DNA of 64,000 nucleotides from Melastoma dodecandrum (GCA_029817715.1 JARUPY010000539.1:9151501-9215500), one strand, 5' to 3'; counted from the stretch's first letter, positions 47,470-60,458 are shown. The notes: generated by a model not told the origin, from the letters alone. Made by a program: numbers and translations.

Positions 47470-48630
47470 TGATAACTCTATGAAAGTAGAGTTATTTAAG
47501 GCAATTTCATACTTAAATTTTGTTAGATTTGTGAAATATTGCGTTCATTGCATAATATTCCAAGCTATTTCACATTATTCCCGAGAAATGGATTACTGCC
47601 GAGTTTTTTGGTCTATTTCAGGATAAATACGGAAAAAAGAGGATCTTGGCGTAATTACGAAGACTCTGTGCAGATGGAAGATCTTTGGATGCTGGTGCAA
47701 GACCTAAAGCTACGATGGGGAGAAAAGAAAAGATTTTCTTTTCAGATTTTTCGAGATTCTCTAGGTTTATTTTTAGGATTATAAAAACACTTTATTCACC
47801 TTTAGAGGGGGAGGGGAGGAGGCTGCTGGTAACAAGGAGCCGTCGACGGAGACTTCGCCAGTTTTTCTTTTAGTTTTTTTTTATGTCGTTTTCATTGTTT
47901 AAGATGGATTTGATGTTTTCGTTTACTTCTGTTATGAACTAATTTTCTTTGCCTAGGGTTAAGATGGATCTTGACAATTAGTCAAGAGTTTATCTCTTTT
48001 GACACACTTGAATGATTTAGGTTAGATTATTCCTATTCATTCTTAACGCTTTCTTATTGCCTGATCACCAATAGGATTGAATAGTGAATTTAGGTGAACT
48101 CGGAAGGGGAATCCTAGATTAAGCACGGGGAGAGAAATAACCTAGGTTAAACTTGGTCGGAAGACAGGATTATTAACGAGCAGGAAAGGAATATACTCAA
48201 TCGTCCTAGGTAATCGAATTGAAATTGATTCTTAAGGGGCACTCGATAGTTAATCTACCTAGGAATAGAGTGATTACTATTTATAGAGATGTACCTTCTT
48301 ATGACCTCGGGAGGGGTAAAATAACCGAATTTCAGATTATCAACCACATCATCTTAAGCGTGTTGATTGAGATATGACTTGCGATTAATTGTCCGGTGAA
48401 ATCGTCGCCTTAGTTTGATTTTCTCAATTGAATTTTAATTGAGTTTACTTACTCGTTTTCTTTAGCTTTGCACTTAGTTTGATTGTTTCTCAACTCGCTT
48501 AGTTGAATAATAGAGATTGACGTATTTTAATAATTGAGAGAAGTTTAGATAAGTCCTCGTGAGAACGATATCTTACTTATACTTTATTACTTGTACGATC
48601 ACGTGCACTTGCGTGGTGAATACGTTTTCA
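47470..48630 (+). repeat. 5' LTR of Athila element, 1161 bp
   Basis: Starts tgataactctatgaaag, ends tacgttttca; matches 56927-57486 at both ends. Confidence 0.82.
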
Positions 48631-48644
48631 ATGCAACAAGTTTT

Positions 48645-48662
48645 TGGCGCCGTTACCGGGGA
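48645..48662 (+). promoter_or_regulatory. Primer-binding site
   Basis: tggcgccgttaccgggga, 14 bases after the LTR, the form usual in Athila elements (one base from the common TGGCGCCGTTGCCGGGGA). Confidence 0.82.
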
Positions 48663-48861
48663 TTGTTTTCTGGATTTTCAGCCAATATTAATTTCAATCA
48701 GATCTTTATTAATTCAACTTTAACCTTGATTTTCTATCTATTTGCAAGGAAAATCTTAACGTTGCATGCGCAGTAGAGAAGTGGTTCCTATTGATCCGGA
48801 AATAGAAAGAACCTTTCGGTTACGTCTATGATAGCAAAAGGAAGCCACACGCCAACAAAGA

Positions 48862-50440
48862 ATGGAGAATAACAATCAAGAAGTTAAACCGAGAATCATG
48901 TGTGATTATGCCAAGCCCCATGTGCATGAACGCTCTAGCATAGTGAAGCCGACTATCCAAGCCAACACATTTGAAATCAAACCGGCAGTTATCACTAAGC
49001 TACAAAATTCGAGTTTCGGGGGATCTCCATCGGAGGATCCACATGGGCACATCACCAACTTTCTGGAAATTTGCGACACTTTCCGCTATAATGGAGTATC
49101 GAGCGAGGCCATTCGGATGAGACTCTTCTCATTCTCGTTGAGGGACAAAGCACGAACATGGCTCTACTCTTTGCCAGAAGGGTCCATCACAAACTGGGAA
49201 GAGATGTCCGGAAAATTCCTATCAAAGTATTTTCCATCCAGCAAGACCATTAAGATGAGGAATGACATCACTTTGTTTCGACAACATGGAACAGAGTCAC
49301 TTTATGAGGCGTGGGAGAGATTTAAGGATTTTCTACGAGTGTGCCCACATCACGAGATACCTCAATGGATGTTGGTGCAAATTTTTTATGATGAATTAAC
49401 TGATGCACTTCGCTCAACGATAGATGCAGCTGCAAGGGGAACAATATTAAACAAGCAGCCGGAGGAAGCACTGGAGATATTCGAGCAGATGGCTAATAAC
49501 GCTCATAGAGTATCGCGTGCTCGAGGAGTAGCTGGAATACATTCAGTTGATGAAGTTGCTGCCCTCAATGCTAAAGTGGATGCGTTAACTTGGGAGCTGA
49601 ATGCACTAAAGGGTCCTAGTCATCCCATTCATTATCCATGTGAGAGGTGTGGAGAAAATCATGCTCCTGGTCAATGTTTCACTAGTGCTAAGTCAGCCAA
49701 CTACTTGTGAGCCAACTCGAGGAACAACCCCTTTTCGAATACTTATAATCCAGGATGGAGGAACCACCCGAGCTTCTCATGGGGAAATCAACAATCAACA
49801 AAACCAACTCCTCCACCAGGATCTCATCAACAAAAGCAACAACCGCAAGAAAAAATGTCAGGTATTGAAGAACTATTGGTCAAATACATTTCTAAAACCG
49901 ACACTCTTTTGTAGAACCAATCGGCTTCACTTCGGAGTTTGGAAGCCCAAGTCGGACAATTGGCACAAGCAATTAATAATCAACCTCAAGGCACTCTTCC
50001 GAGCAATATAGAGGTGAATCCAATGAATGAAGGGAATGCGCAAGTCCAACCTATCACTTTACGGAATGGGAGAACACTTCCTGAAGCGTCAAAGTTCAAG
50101 CGCGTCGCTGCAACTACACCAGAAGTTACGCACAAAGGCAACAAACCTTCTGTCCAGCCTAGCCAGCAACTTTCTCAACCAAAAGAAGGTATGGAAAATG
50201 CTTCTATTGGAAAAGATAAACTCATATATCTACCTCTTCCTTTTCCACAGTGAGCTAGTAAGCAGAATGATGAGAAGGATTTCCTGAAATTCTTAGAAAT
50301 CTTCAGAAATCTACACATCAACATCCCTTTTGCTGAAGCACCGGAGAAGATGCCGAGCTACGTTAAATTCATGAAAGATATATTATCTAAAAAGAGACGC
50401 CTCGGTGAGTTTGAGACTGTTGCCTTCACTGAAGAATGTA
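48862..50440 (+). pseudogene. Athila gag
   Basis: Capsid precursor. 48862-49710 is open for 282 codons (MENNNQEVKPRIMCDYAKPH) with the conserved core DPHGHITNFLEICDTFRYNG, LFSFSLRDKARTWLYSLP, FLSKYFPSSKT and DELTDALRSTIDAAARG, then the zinc-like CERCGENHAPGQC. A stop at 49708 is followed by continued gag in other frames (49640-50253, with the Q-rich and EAQVGQLAQAINNQPQG segments). Best preserved gag in the window. Confidence 0.9.
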
Positions 50441-50469
50441 GTGCTATTTTGTAGAAAAAGTTACCTCTA

Positions 50470-51252
50470 AAGCTAAAAGATCCTGGTAGTTTCACTATAC
50501 CCTGTTCTACTGGTTCAAATTTCAGCGGTAAGGCATTGTGTGATCTTGGAGCGAGTGTTAATTTAATGCCTTTATCAATATTTCACGAATTGGGTTTGGT
50601 GGAAGTAAAACCTACATCGGTCACGTTGCAATTGGCCGACCGATCTCTTGCTTTTCCAAGGGGAATCATTGAGGATATTTTGGTTAAGGTAGATAAATTT
50701 GTTTTTCCCACGGATTTTATCTTGCTTGATTTTGAAGAGGACCGTGAAATACCAATCATCCTTGGAAGACCATTCCCAGCCACAGGTAGGACTTTAATTG
50801 ACATCCAAAAGGGTGAGCTAACCATGAGGGTTAATAACGAGGAGGTAACATTTAATATTCTTCATGCAATGAAATGTTTGAATGAACTTGATGATTGTTT
50901 TTCTATTGACATCATTGACAGGATAGCAGCTGAAGACGTTACTATTTTGAAGACGACCGATGTGCTTGACCTGGCATTAACTTCTGAGGAAGCAACTATT
51001 GATGAAGAAACTAGGGAAATGATCAGTAGGATGGAGTGCAAATCTTACATACCTAGAGATCTGAGAGCTTTTGATCCATTAGAGATGCCAGAAAAGACCA
51101 CCAAACCATCCATCATAGAAGCACCAGAATTAGAGCCCAAAACCTTACCCACACATTTGAGCTATTCATTCCTCCAAAACGCCAATCAACTCCCGGTAAT
51201 TATTTCTGCAGAATTGACGGAGTTGCAGAAGGAGAAATTACTTCGAATCTGA
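50470..51252 (+). pseudogene. Athila protease region
   Basis: KALCDLGASVNLMPLSIF holds the active-site Asp in the D-L-G-A form typical of Athila; then PTDFILLDFEEDREIPIILG, the conserved second part, and GRTLIDIQKGELTMRV. Open for 238 codons to 51252, then a stop before RT. Confidence 0.85.
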
Positions 51253-52558
51253 TCACAAGAGGGCGATAGGATGGACTATTGCAGATATCAGAGGAATCAG
51301 CCCAGTAATTTGCATGCATAAAATCCTCCTCGAGGATGATCACAATCCATCGATAGAGAATCAACAGAGATTGAACCCAAACATGAAAGATGTTGTAAAG
51401 AAGGAGATCATCAAGTGGTTCGATGCAGGTATCATCTATCCTATTTCTGACAGCTCGTGGGTTAGTCCTATACAGTGTGTTCCCAAGAAAGGTGGAATGA
51501 CAGTAGTAACAAATGAGAAGAATGAACTCATTCCTACTCGCACTGTCACGGGATGGAGGGTATGTATGGACTACCGGAAGTTGAACAAAGCAACAAGAAA
51601 AGATCACTACCCGCTTCCATTTATCGATCAAATGTTGGACAGATTGGCAGGTAAAGAATATTATTGTTTTCTCGATTGTTACTCTGGATATAATCAGATT
51701 GCCATTGCAACAGAAAATCAGGAGAAAACGACTTTCACATGTTCATACGGTACGTTCACCTTCCGTAGAATGCCATTTGGATTGTGTAATGCACCTGCTA
51801 CATTCCAAAGGTGCATGACGTCCATTTTCACTAACATGGTAGAACGATATTTATAAATTTTGATGGATGACTTTTCCGTCTTTATTGACTCATTTGATAA
51901 TTGCTCACATAATCTTGTATGTGTACTCGAACGTTGTGAGAAGACTAATCTAATCTTAAATTGGGAAAAGTGTCACTTTATGGTTCGGGAAGGTATTGCC
52001 CTTGGTCACACGGTGTCAAGCAAGGGCATTGAAGTTGACATAGCAAAGATTGAGACCATCGAAAAGTTATCCCCACCAACATCGGTAAGAGCTATCCGAA
52101 GTTTTCTTGGTCATGCTGGCTTCTACAGGCGATTCATTAAGGATTTCTCCAAAATATCGAAACCATTATGCAATCTTTTGGAGAACGACATACCATTCAA
52201 CTTTGATAAAGCATGTATGGAAGAATTTACAAAATTGAAAGAGAGGTTAGTTACAGCACCTATCATTGTAGTGCCTGATTGGACGTTACCTTTTGAATTG
52301 ATGTGCGATGCGTGTGACTATGATGCCTTAGGAGTAGTGCTTGGGCAACGTAAGAATGAGGTCTTTCATGTGATTTACTATGCTAGTAGAACTTTGGACG
52401 ATGCACAGGTAAATTACACGACCACTGAAAAGGAGCTACTAGCTGTCGTATTTGCTTTTGATAAATTTCAATCTTACCTTGTGGGTTCGAAAGTCATAGT
52501 GTACACAGATCGCTCCGCGATCAAGTACTTGATTGAGAAAAAGGATGCAAAACCATGA
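51253..52558 (+). pseudogene. Athila reverse transcriptase and RNase H
   Basis: 51314-51856 has WVSPIQCVPKKGGMTVV, VCMDYRKLNKATRKDHYPLP, FLDCYSGYNQIAI and RRMPFGLCNAPATFQRCM; a TAA at 51854 falls immediately before the catalytic ILMDDFSVF, where 51860-52558 resumes in another frame. RNase H follows with FELMCDACDYDALGVVLGQ and VIYYASRTLDDAQVNYTTTE, ending at a stop at 52556. Confidence 0.88.
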
Positions 52559-52798
52559 TTGATAAGATGGGTTCTCTTACTACAAGAATTCAATCTTGAG
52601 ATCAAGGACATAAAAGGAATAGAGAATCAAGTAGCTGATCACTTGTCAAGGCTAGATGGTCAAAGCGACACCAAGCTCAACTAGGTTGCTATAAATGAAT
52701 CTTTTCCCGATGAACAGCTGCTCTCGGTTAGTCACACGCAAGTTCTGTGGTATGCAGATTTTGTTAACTTTCTTGTTTCGAATTTCATACCCACTGAT

Positions 52799-54028
52799 TT
52801 GAATGCGCAACAAAAGAAGATGTTTTTACATGATGTTAAGAATTATGTGTGGGATGAACCGTTCTTGTTCAAGGAATGTGCAGATCAGATTCTTAGAAGA
52901 TGCATACCTGAAGAAGAATGGGACCAAATTTTGTGGCAATGCCATTCATCAACTTACGGCGGACATTTTGGAGGAGATAAAACAGCTGCTCGGATTTTAG
53001 AGTTAGGTTTCTTTTGGCCTTCTTTATTTAAGGATGCTTACAATTTGTTGCTAAATGTGATAGATGCCAACGAATAGGAAACATATCAAGGCGACACGAA
53101 ATGCCCTTAAACAACATTCTGGAGGTACAGGTTTTCGACGTTTGGGGTATTGATTTTATGGGACCATTTGTTTCGTCTTTCAAAAATCGTTATATTTTAG
53201 TTGTGTGGCTTACGTGTTTAAATGGGTTGAAGCGAAAGCTTTGCCTACTAACGAGACTAAAACCGCGGTTAAGTTTTTGAAGAAGTAGGTGTTTACAAGG
53301 TTCGGTACCCCAAGAGCAATCATCAGCGATGGGGGATGTCACTTTTGCAATAAGCAAGTCGCCAATTTGTTAAACTAGTATGGAATAACTCACAAGGTCG
53401 CTCTAGCATACGACACATACTAGTGGGCAAAGTGGAAGTATCAAATCGAGAAATTAAGAGAATTTTCGAGAAGACAGTAAACACATCACGGAAGGATTGG
53501 GTACTGAAGCTAAAGGACGCATTGTGGGCATATCGAACAGCTTACAAAACGCCAATTGGAATGTCTCCGTTTAAGCTAGTTTATGGGAAAGTATGTCACT
53601 TGCCGGTGGAATTGGAGCACAAAGCATTCTGGGCGATTAAGAAATTGAATTTTGATCTCGAGAAGGCTGGACAGAAGAGGTTGCTCCGATTGAACGAACA
53701 TGATGAATTTCGACTTCAAGCATATGAAAACGCGAGGATCTATAAGGAGAAGACGAAACAGTGGCATGATAAGAGGATCATTGAGCGAAAATTTGAACCT
53801 GGACAACAAGTATTGTTGTTCAATTCCAGACTGAGATTATTCCCAGGAAAGCTCAAAACGAGGTGGTCTGTGCCATTTCAGGTAGTTCAGGTATTCCCAT
53901 ATGGTGCCGTGGAAATACGAAATCCAACTTTAGAACAGACATTCAAGGTTAATGGACAGAGGCTGAAACACTGTTGGGGAGGAAATGTTGAAAGGGAAGT
54001 TGGCGCAGCAACATTGAGAGACACGTGA
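52799..54028 (+). pseudogene. Athila integrase
   Basis: 52799-53077 has the zinc region CHSSTYGGHFGGDKTA and FFWPSLFKDAY; the CxxC half and the core (DVWGIDFMGPF, first Asp) are read in other frames with several stops over 53080-53420. 53423-54028 (201 codons) holds the core end ([37 protein letters not shown]) and the C-terminal domain ([20 protein letters not shown]). Confidence 0.85.
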
Positions 54029-54159
54029 TTGATATCAAGAGTCGAGCCGTAGACTATAAACCAAGCGCTTCTTGGGAGGCAACCCAAGTTATTTTCTTTT
54101 ATTTGTTTTTATTTATTTTTTGTTAATTAGGGGAAAAGATATCGGGGGATGCAAGAACA

Positions 54160-54395
54160 AGCAGCAAGTTCGTGCAACTGCAAGGAATTTCATACAGCCG
54201 TACCGTAGATAGAGAGGAGGCACCGAAACTCTATGCAGCTGCACGGTAATTTCGTGCAGCTGCACCATGTGGACCTCGAATGTACAGAAACTTTGTGCAG
54301 CTGCATCAAAATTTCGTGCAGCTGCACCGCTTGGAACACAGAATGCACCGAAACTCTATGCTACACGAAAATCTCGTGCAGCTGCACCGAAAATT
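54160..54395 (+). repeat. Palindromic GTGCAGCTGCAC repeats after Athila pol
   Basis: The 12-base palindrome occurs exactly at 54254, 54316 and 54376, with one-base variants near 54234 and 54295, separated by variants of gaaattttc and gcaccgaaactctatg. It sits in the untranslated spacer before the next ORF. Confidence 0.75.
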
Positions 54396-54727
54396 ATATT
54401 AAAAAAAATCAAAAATAAGAAAAGCACAAACACTTCGGGTTATTTTGCGAGACAACCCTAATCTTTTTTTTTTGTGACAGGGAAGAGCTGTAGCCGCAAA
54501 GCCGCCACCTCCGTCGCCCTCCCGTGTCAAAGCTACCACAGTCACCCACGCCGTCACTGTGCACCCAAACCCACACACTCCAAACTTGGTAATCGAGATT
54601 TTCTTTTAGGAGGGGATTGGGGTTCGTTTTAGCCGCAAACTATTGAGTTTGCCCGATTAGCGAATTCTTCTTCATCAAATCATCGGTTGGAGAACTCCTT
54701 GTCTGTACCACCCACCACCCATAGCTC

Positions 54728-55819
54728 GACGTCTGGAAGTAAGTTGTGATGGCACCCAAAAAGAAATTGGCCGTAGGGAGTACTTCCGGAATTAGGAGAG
54801 AACGAGCCTTGACGGACTAAGCGGCTAAAAACTACCAAGACTCTATGGTGCGTCGGATCTTAATTCCGGAGCGTGGATTTGAGGTAAGCCATAGGTATAT
54901 GGAAACTTATATGTTCCAAATTTCGCATATGGTCTGGACTCAATTTTGTACCCCTCCGGAAACTGCGGTTGTGCCAATAGTAAGGAAATTCTACACTAAT
55001 ACGCACACCTATGATGAGAACCGCGAAAGTATTCAAGTTCGAGGTATGAGTGTTGTGTTTAATGCTCAAGCGATTGCCGAATTGTTTCATCTTCCTGTGT
55101 TTGAGCATGATGTGTTTACAAAATACCTGACTGAAGATTTTAATGCCGACGATGTACTTGAATGCTTAACTAGACCAGGATCCACATGGAAGAGGTCGCG
55201 CAAGAATGAACCGCTGGCGCTATATGGTAGGGATCTCACAGTAGACGCGAAAATATGGGTTTGATTCGTCTCGGCAAGACTGATTCTGGGAACAAACATT
55301 AGTAACGTGACAAAGGAAAGAGCGGCTTTGATTTTTTGCATATTAGAGGGCGTGAAAATTGATGTGGGAAAACTTATTAACCAGATGCTGCATAGAGCAT
55401 TAAAGGATACTCACCTTGGCTTGTTGTTCCCATCTTTAGTGTTTCAGTTATGCAGGAGGGCAGGGGTACAGTGGGACCCTACAGAAGAAATTGCCCACCC
55501 ACAAAAACCAATCACTCATGCCACATGGCTGAAAATTCAACGGGAGGAGGAGCACAAGGATGAAGCCCCTTCCGACACATCTCATGGTAACCACACAGAA
55601 GGTGACCCTGCCATTGCCATCGGCAACACGTCTATTGCCCGGACCAAGATCAGTGAATTCATGGAGTATTCAATTGCATGCCATCAAAGGCCGGAGGAAA
55701 TTCAAAGGCGAATTACGTCAACATTAAATGTGGATATATCAGACCTTGGCGAGCAACCAACTCCACCGTCGATGGGTGCAGAGGAAGATGAAGATGCGGA
55801 TTCAGATCATACAGCTTAG
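54728..55819 (+). pseudogene. Athila post-pol ORF ('putative plant transposon protein' type)
   Basis: In the position of the env-like gene. 54845-55264 (RRILIPERGFEVSHRYMETY, VRGMSVVFNAQAIAELFHLP, RNEP-like KNEPLALYGRDLTVDAKIWV) and, after one stop at 55262, 55307-55819 (LIFCILEGVKIDVGKLINQM, HLGLLFPSLVFQLCRRAGV) match the pattern of the plant transposon-protein domain common in Athila. The C-terminus is acidic. No membrane segment is visible, so an envelope role is not supported. A start near 54750 (MAPKKKLAVG) is likely, in frame with later parts after stops. Confidence 0.7.
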
Positions 55820-56910
55820 TTTTACATCAAGGCAGTCGGGAGGTACACATCGGCGCATCCCGTTCACCGACATATCTTGGCACTCCCATTTCCTACTCGT
55901 ATTTTCTTAAGCATCGAGGACGTTGCTCTGATTAGGTTTGGGGGTGTGGTGTGGTGTTGTGTGTTATTGACTTTGGACGTGATGTTACTTAGGGTGAGTC
56001 CGGTCTATGTCATATTTTTCATCTTTTGGGTCGTGTTTCCTCAACGTAACCTTAGGAAGTCGATGTCGAATGCCTTTATTCGATGATGAGCATATTGGTT
56101 GCATTCTTCAAGTGTGGAATGATGAAGTTCTTTGCTTAGTATGCTAAAATTTTTCGTTTAATTTTGAAAAGATCTCCGAGAAGGAAGTGTGCTTAGCGGC
56201 AATAGGTTACATCTCCTTAGAAATGCATGGTGACTAGTGATGAGTAGAGTAGCTTGAATTATCTCTTGAAACGACGTCTTTGGTCAATATGCTGAAAAGG
56301 GAAGGAAGAAAAAGAAAATGAGGTTGCCAAGGCTCTGAGTACCAATGTTCAGGTAAAAAAAAAAGAAGAAGAGAGAAAAAGATATTACCTAAATATGTGC
56401 TTGTGGTGTGAGTCTTCTGTGCTAGCTTGAGTGATTGATCCGAGGGGTGCTTTATCACCTAATGCCGTTGTTCAACTGAATCGGGAGCCATTGGTCTAGA
56501 TCTTGCTACATAAGCTTTAGCCGGAATCAGATGAACATTTAGAGTCGTGCAATCTGAAAAAAAATCAATAAATAAATAAAAAAATAAAGATAATGAAGTT
56601 GTTAAGAAGTCGGAAAACCTTTGATGAGTGAATAGAGATTTTTTTGGTGATCTTTGCGAGTTACTGGTTGACATGAGCTATTTGTAGTGTATGCTTGTTA
56701 ATGTTGAGTGTACAACCTGCTGGGACGAAGATATTGTGTTTTAAAGCCTTTAATTGAGCATGTTAGGTAGTGAATCGAATCTAGATGCATGAGGAGGATG
56801 CACCCATTTATGAGAATGTTCTAAAAAATGTTTCTACGTTTGAGTGACTTGGGTTTGCCGAGGAGAGTCTTTTGATTTTTATTTTCTTTATCTTTGCTTG
56901 GGACTAGCAA
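55820..56910 (+). other. Athila 3' untranslated region
   Basis: Long spacer between the extra ORF and the polypurine tract. It includes purine-rich patches (56290-56390, 56560-56600) and no supported ORF. Confidence 0.5.
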
Positions 56911-56926
56911 AATTTAGGTTTGGGGG
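56911..56926 (+). promoter_or_regulatory. Athila polypurine tract
   Basis: aatttaggtttggggg directly before the 3' LTR; the form is usual for Athila. A related phrase (attaggtttgggggtg) occurs at 55932. Confidence 0.7.
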
Positions 56927-57486
56927 TGCAATAACTCTATGAAAGTACAGTTATTTAGGGCAATTTCATACATAGATTTTGTTAGATTTGTGAAATATTG
57001 CGTTCATTACATAATATTCCTGGCTATTTCACATTATTCCCGAGAAATGGATTACTGCCGAGTTTTTTGGTCTATTTTAGGATAAACACGGAAAAAAGAG
57101 GATCTCGGCGTAATTACGAAGACTCTGTGCAGAGGGAAGATCTTTGGATGCAGGTGCAGGACCTGAAGCTATGATGGGGAGAAAAGAAAATATTTTCTTT
57201 TCAGATTTTCCGAGATTCTCTAGGTTTATTTTTAGGATTATAAAAACACTTTATTCACCTTTAGAGGGGGAGGGGAGGTGGCTGCTGGCAGCAAGGAGCT
57301 GTCGACGGAGACTTCGCCAGTTTTTCTTTTAGTTTTTTTCTTTATGTCGTTTTCATTGTTGAATAATAGAGATTGACGTATTTTAATAATTGAGAGAAGT
57401 TTAGATCAGTCCTCGTGGGAACGATATCTTACTTACACTTTATTACTTGTACGATCACGTGCACTTGCGTGGTGAATACGTTTTCA
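56927..57486 (+). repeat. 3' LTR of Athila element, internally deleted
   Basis: Matches the 5' LTR up to cattgtt (57360), then skips to gaataatagagattgacg, which in the 5' LTR lies ~600 bp further on; ends gttttca. Confidence 0.82.
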
Positions 57487-58149
57487 ACGTGACATCAACC
57501 ATCCTTGAAATAACATTGAACAATGTAATGTTTAACTCATCTCTTCCTTTATTTTGAATGTCGGTTTCGGTCAATGACAAGCAAAACATCGAACAATCGC
57601 CGAAATTGTTGATGTCTAAGATGGCCCTAAACTGTACTACTCTAAGATGGCACAGAAAACCACGGAATAATGAGGATGCGACCTCGCTGAATCGAAGAAT
57701 CAAAAAGAGTTGATGGATGCGTCCTTCGGGATCTACTGAGTGAATGACACATTCGTCCACAGGAAGGGTGGTGTTAATAGTCTGATTTTTCTCAATTTTT
57801 CACCAAAACATAAATATCAGCGAAATAAAATAAAATCAATCACAATAATAAAAATATTTAGGTTCTGAAACTTTTTTTTTGTTGGTAAATGATGCTTATA
57901 TTAAAGAAGAAAGAAATAGAGATTTACACATAATGATAGGCTCAAGCCCCGTGCTATTCCAAAATGTAATATTAGCCCCCTAGGAGAGATCTAAAAGAAC
58001 CATACTGCTAAGGCAAAATCAGTGCTTCAGCCATTCTTAACTAAGGATATACACACTTCCTGGCAATATCAGAAGTCACTCCAACTGGGATTATCATGCA
58101 GGCTAAGAGGTGATTATGCAAGGGATCCGTCAGGTGGGAGGTAGAATTA
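57487..58149. other. Unassigned; possible LINE 3' end near 57870
   Basis: 57870-57925 (a run of nine T followed by gttggtaaatgatgc and ttatattaaagaagaaagaaatag) resembles the reverse complement of a poly(A)-ended LINE tail, but no coding sequence supports it. Nothing else is recognised. Confidence 0.3.
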
Positions 58150-58639
58150 TTGAATCGTTAAGGTGTACTAAGAGGGGGTGAATTAGTGATTGTAACTTTT
58201 TCGCCCATTCTCGTTAAGGTGTACTAAGAGGAGGTAGAATTAGTGGTTCGACCTTAATCGGCCTAGTCCACTTTCCACCAATGAGGTGAATCAACTATAT
58301 ATTATAATGGATGCAAAATGCCCTTGCACTAGGCTTTTAGTTTCTCATAGGAATCCTTAAATAAATTAGAGATTTCACAGGGGCAATGATCAGTTCCTCA
58401 CTCAGTGGACACCTTCTTGTTTCCAGCAGATGGATGCTCACGTTCTGCAGTTGATAGCTCACCGGATTCTCACGCAACAAGTTCTCGCTTTAGTGTAAAC
58501 CTATCCGTCAAAGCACAGAAACCACGTTGTAATATAAATCCTCACAAAATTATTCCTTACAGAAAGATAACGACTTCTCAGGGAGCAGCTCATTTCTCAT
58601 TCCCAGTAGATGAATTCTTCAGCACTTGATCACACAATA

Positions 58640-59285
58640 GAAGATTTCCACACAACTAGGAAGCTTAAGATTTTTGCGGAGATACTTTTTGAATTTCCCT
58701 GTCATTAAGGAGATTTCATCTTTTGAATCAGATGAAGACTCATCCTCAGACTCATCGGAGGTTTCATCACTCCTTCTAAATGCAACATTCGACTACTTTT
58801 CTTTAGCAAACTTGTTTTCATTCTTGTATGCGACAGGAGAACCAAACAACTGTTGAAGGGTTAAGCTTGTTAAATCTTTAGCTTCTTCAATCTTCGTTTT
58901 CTTGGCTGGGGAGAACTGTTTTTCTAATCAGCTCGGAATTTGAAATAGTTTTGCCCAGTGATTCAATGGCAGTAGTAATTTTTGTGAGTCTATCAAACAT
59001 TTCATTTATCGATTCATCCTTTTTCATCTTGAATGCTTCGAATTGAGTAACTAGTGCATTCACTTTGGATTCCTTGACTTGTTCCGTTCCGTCATAGAAC
59101 AAAGCAATTCTATCCCACATTTCTTTCATCGTCATATAGGTAGACACGCGATTGAATTCATTTCCATCAAGAGCGCACACTAAGTAGTGCTTTGCTTTTG
59201 TGTTGAATGAGACAATTCCATTTCTTTCAAATTCATGCCTAGGGTCGCTGGGATTAGATGGAGGAACCGTGTGATCTCCTTCCAT
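58640..59285 (-). pseudogene. Copia gag, module 1
   Basis: Starts MEGDHTVPPSNPSDPRHEFE at 59285; has KHYLVCALDGNEFNRVSTYM, MKEMWDRIALFYDGTEQVKE and MFDRLTKITTAIESLG, the UBN2-type Copia gag. A deletion/frame change around 58915 removes the PKSW segment, and the Ser/Asp-rich end (DESEDESSSDS) continues to about 58700. Confidence 0.8.
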
Positions 59286-59819
59286 TATAATATGCCAGCA
59301 GACGGATTTTTTTTCTCCTAGAATAACTCCATTCTCATTTTCCTATATGAGAAGTGTTGTCTTACAAAGAGAAAGGAACGTTCGGTCAAATGATCATTAG
59401 CTAAGAGCTTGATGGGCCTACGTCCACTTTCTACCAACGAGGTGAATCAACTATATATTATAATGGATGCAAAATGCCCTTGCATTAGGCTTTCAGTTTC
59501 TCATAGGAATACTTAAATAAATTAGAGATTTCACAGGGGCAACGATCAGCTCCTCACTCAGTGGACACCTTCTTGTTTCCAGCAGATAGATGCTCACGTT
59601 CTGCAGTTGATAGTTCACCGGATTCTCACGCAACAAGTTCTCGCTTTAGTGTAAACATATCCGTCAAAGCACAAAGACGACGTTGTAATATAAATCCTCA
59701 CAAAATTATTCCTTACAGAAAGATAACGACTTCTCAGGGAGCAGCTCGTTTGTCATTCCCAGTAGATGAATTCTTCAGCACTTGAACACACAGCAGAAGA
59801 TTTCCACACAACTAGGAAG

Positions 59820-60458
59820 CTTAATATTTTTGCGGAGATACTTTTTGAATTTCCTTGTCATTAAGGAGACTTCATCATTTGAATCAGATGAAGACTCATC
59901 CTCAGACTCATCGGAGGTTTCATCACTCCTTTTAAAAGCAACATTCGACTACTTTTCTTCAGCAAACTTATTCTCCTTCTCGTAATCGAAAAGAGAACCA
60001 AACAAATGTTGAAGGGATAAGCTTGTTAAATCTTTAGCTTCTTCAATCATCGTTTTCTTGGCTGTCCAAGATTTAGGCAAGGAGAGAAATATTTATGTGA
60101 TCAGTTCGAAATTTGAAATAGTATTGCCTAGTGATTCCATGGCAGTAGTAATTTCGGTGAGTCTATCAGACATTTCATTAATCGTCTCATCCTTTTTCAT
60201 CTTGAATACGTCGAATTGAGTTACTAGTGCAATCACTTTGGATTCCTTGACTTGTTCCGTTCAGTCATAGAACAAAGTAATTCTATCCCACATTGCTTTC
60301 GTCGTCATATAGGTAGAGACGCGATTGAATTCATTTCCATCAAGAGCGCACACTAAGTAGTGCTTTGCTTTTGTGTTGAACGACGCAATTCTCTTTCTTT
60401 GAAATTCATGTCCAGAGTCGCGGGGATTAGATGGAGGAACCGTGAGGTCTCATTCCAT
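59820..60458 (-). pseudogene. Copia gag, module 2
   Basis: Same protein as module 1. The start ATG at 60458 is followed by GAA TGA, a stop at codon 3 where the other copies have GGA, and further frame changes occur. Most decayed of the three. Confidence 0.75.

Larger units (their letters stand above)
47470..57486 (+). mobile_element. Athila-type Ty3 LTR retrotransposon
   Basis: LTRs 47470-48630 and 56927-57486, a primer-binding site, gag, protease, RT, RNase H, integrase and an extra ORF after pol, then a polypurine tract: the Athila order. The 3' LTR lacks ~600 bp present in the 5' LTR (about 47905-48505). Stops and frameshifts occur throughout pol. No clean target duplication was found. 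Confidence 0.88.

Noticed and set aside
47464..57491. Target duplication tcaac for the Athila element
   Set aside because: It appears on both sides only if the LTR is made to end in ttt instead of the expected TTTCA; the border is ambiguous, so no duplication is claimed.
57865..57930. LINE or SINE insertion on the minus strand
   Set aside because: Only a T-run and tail-like sequence are seen; no reverse transcriptase or polymerase III box could be found.
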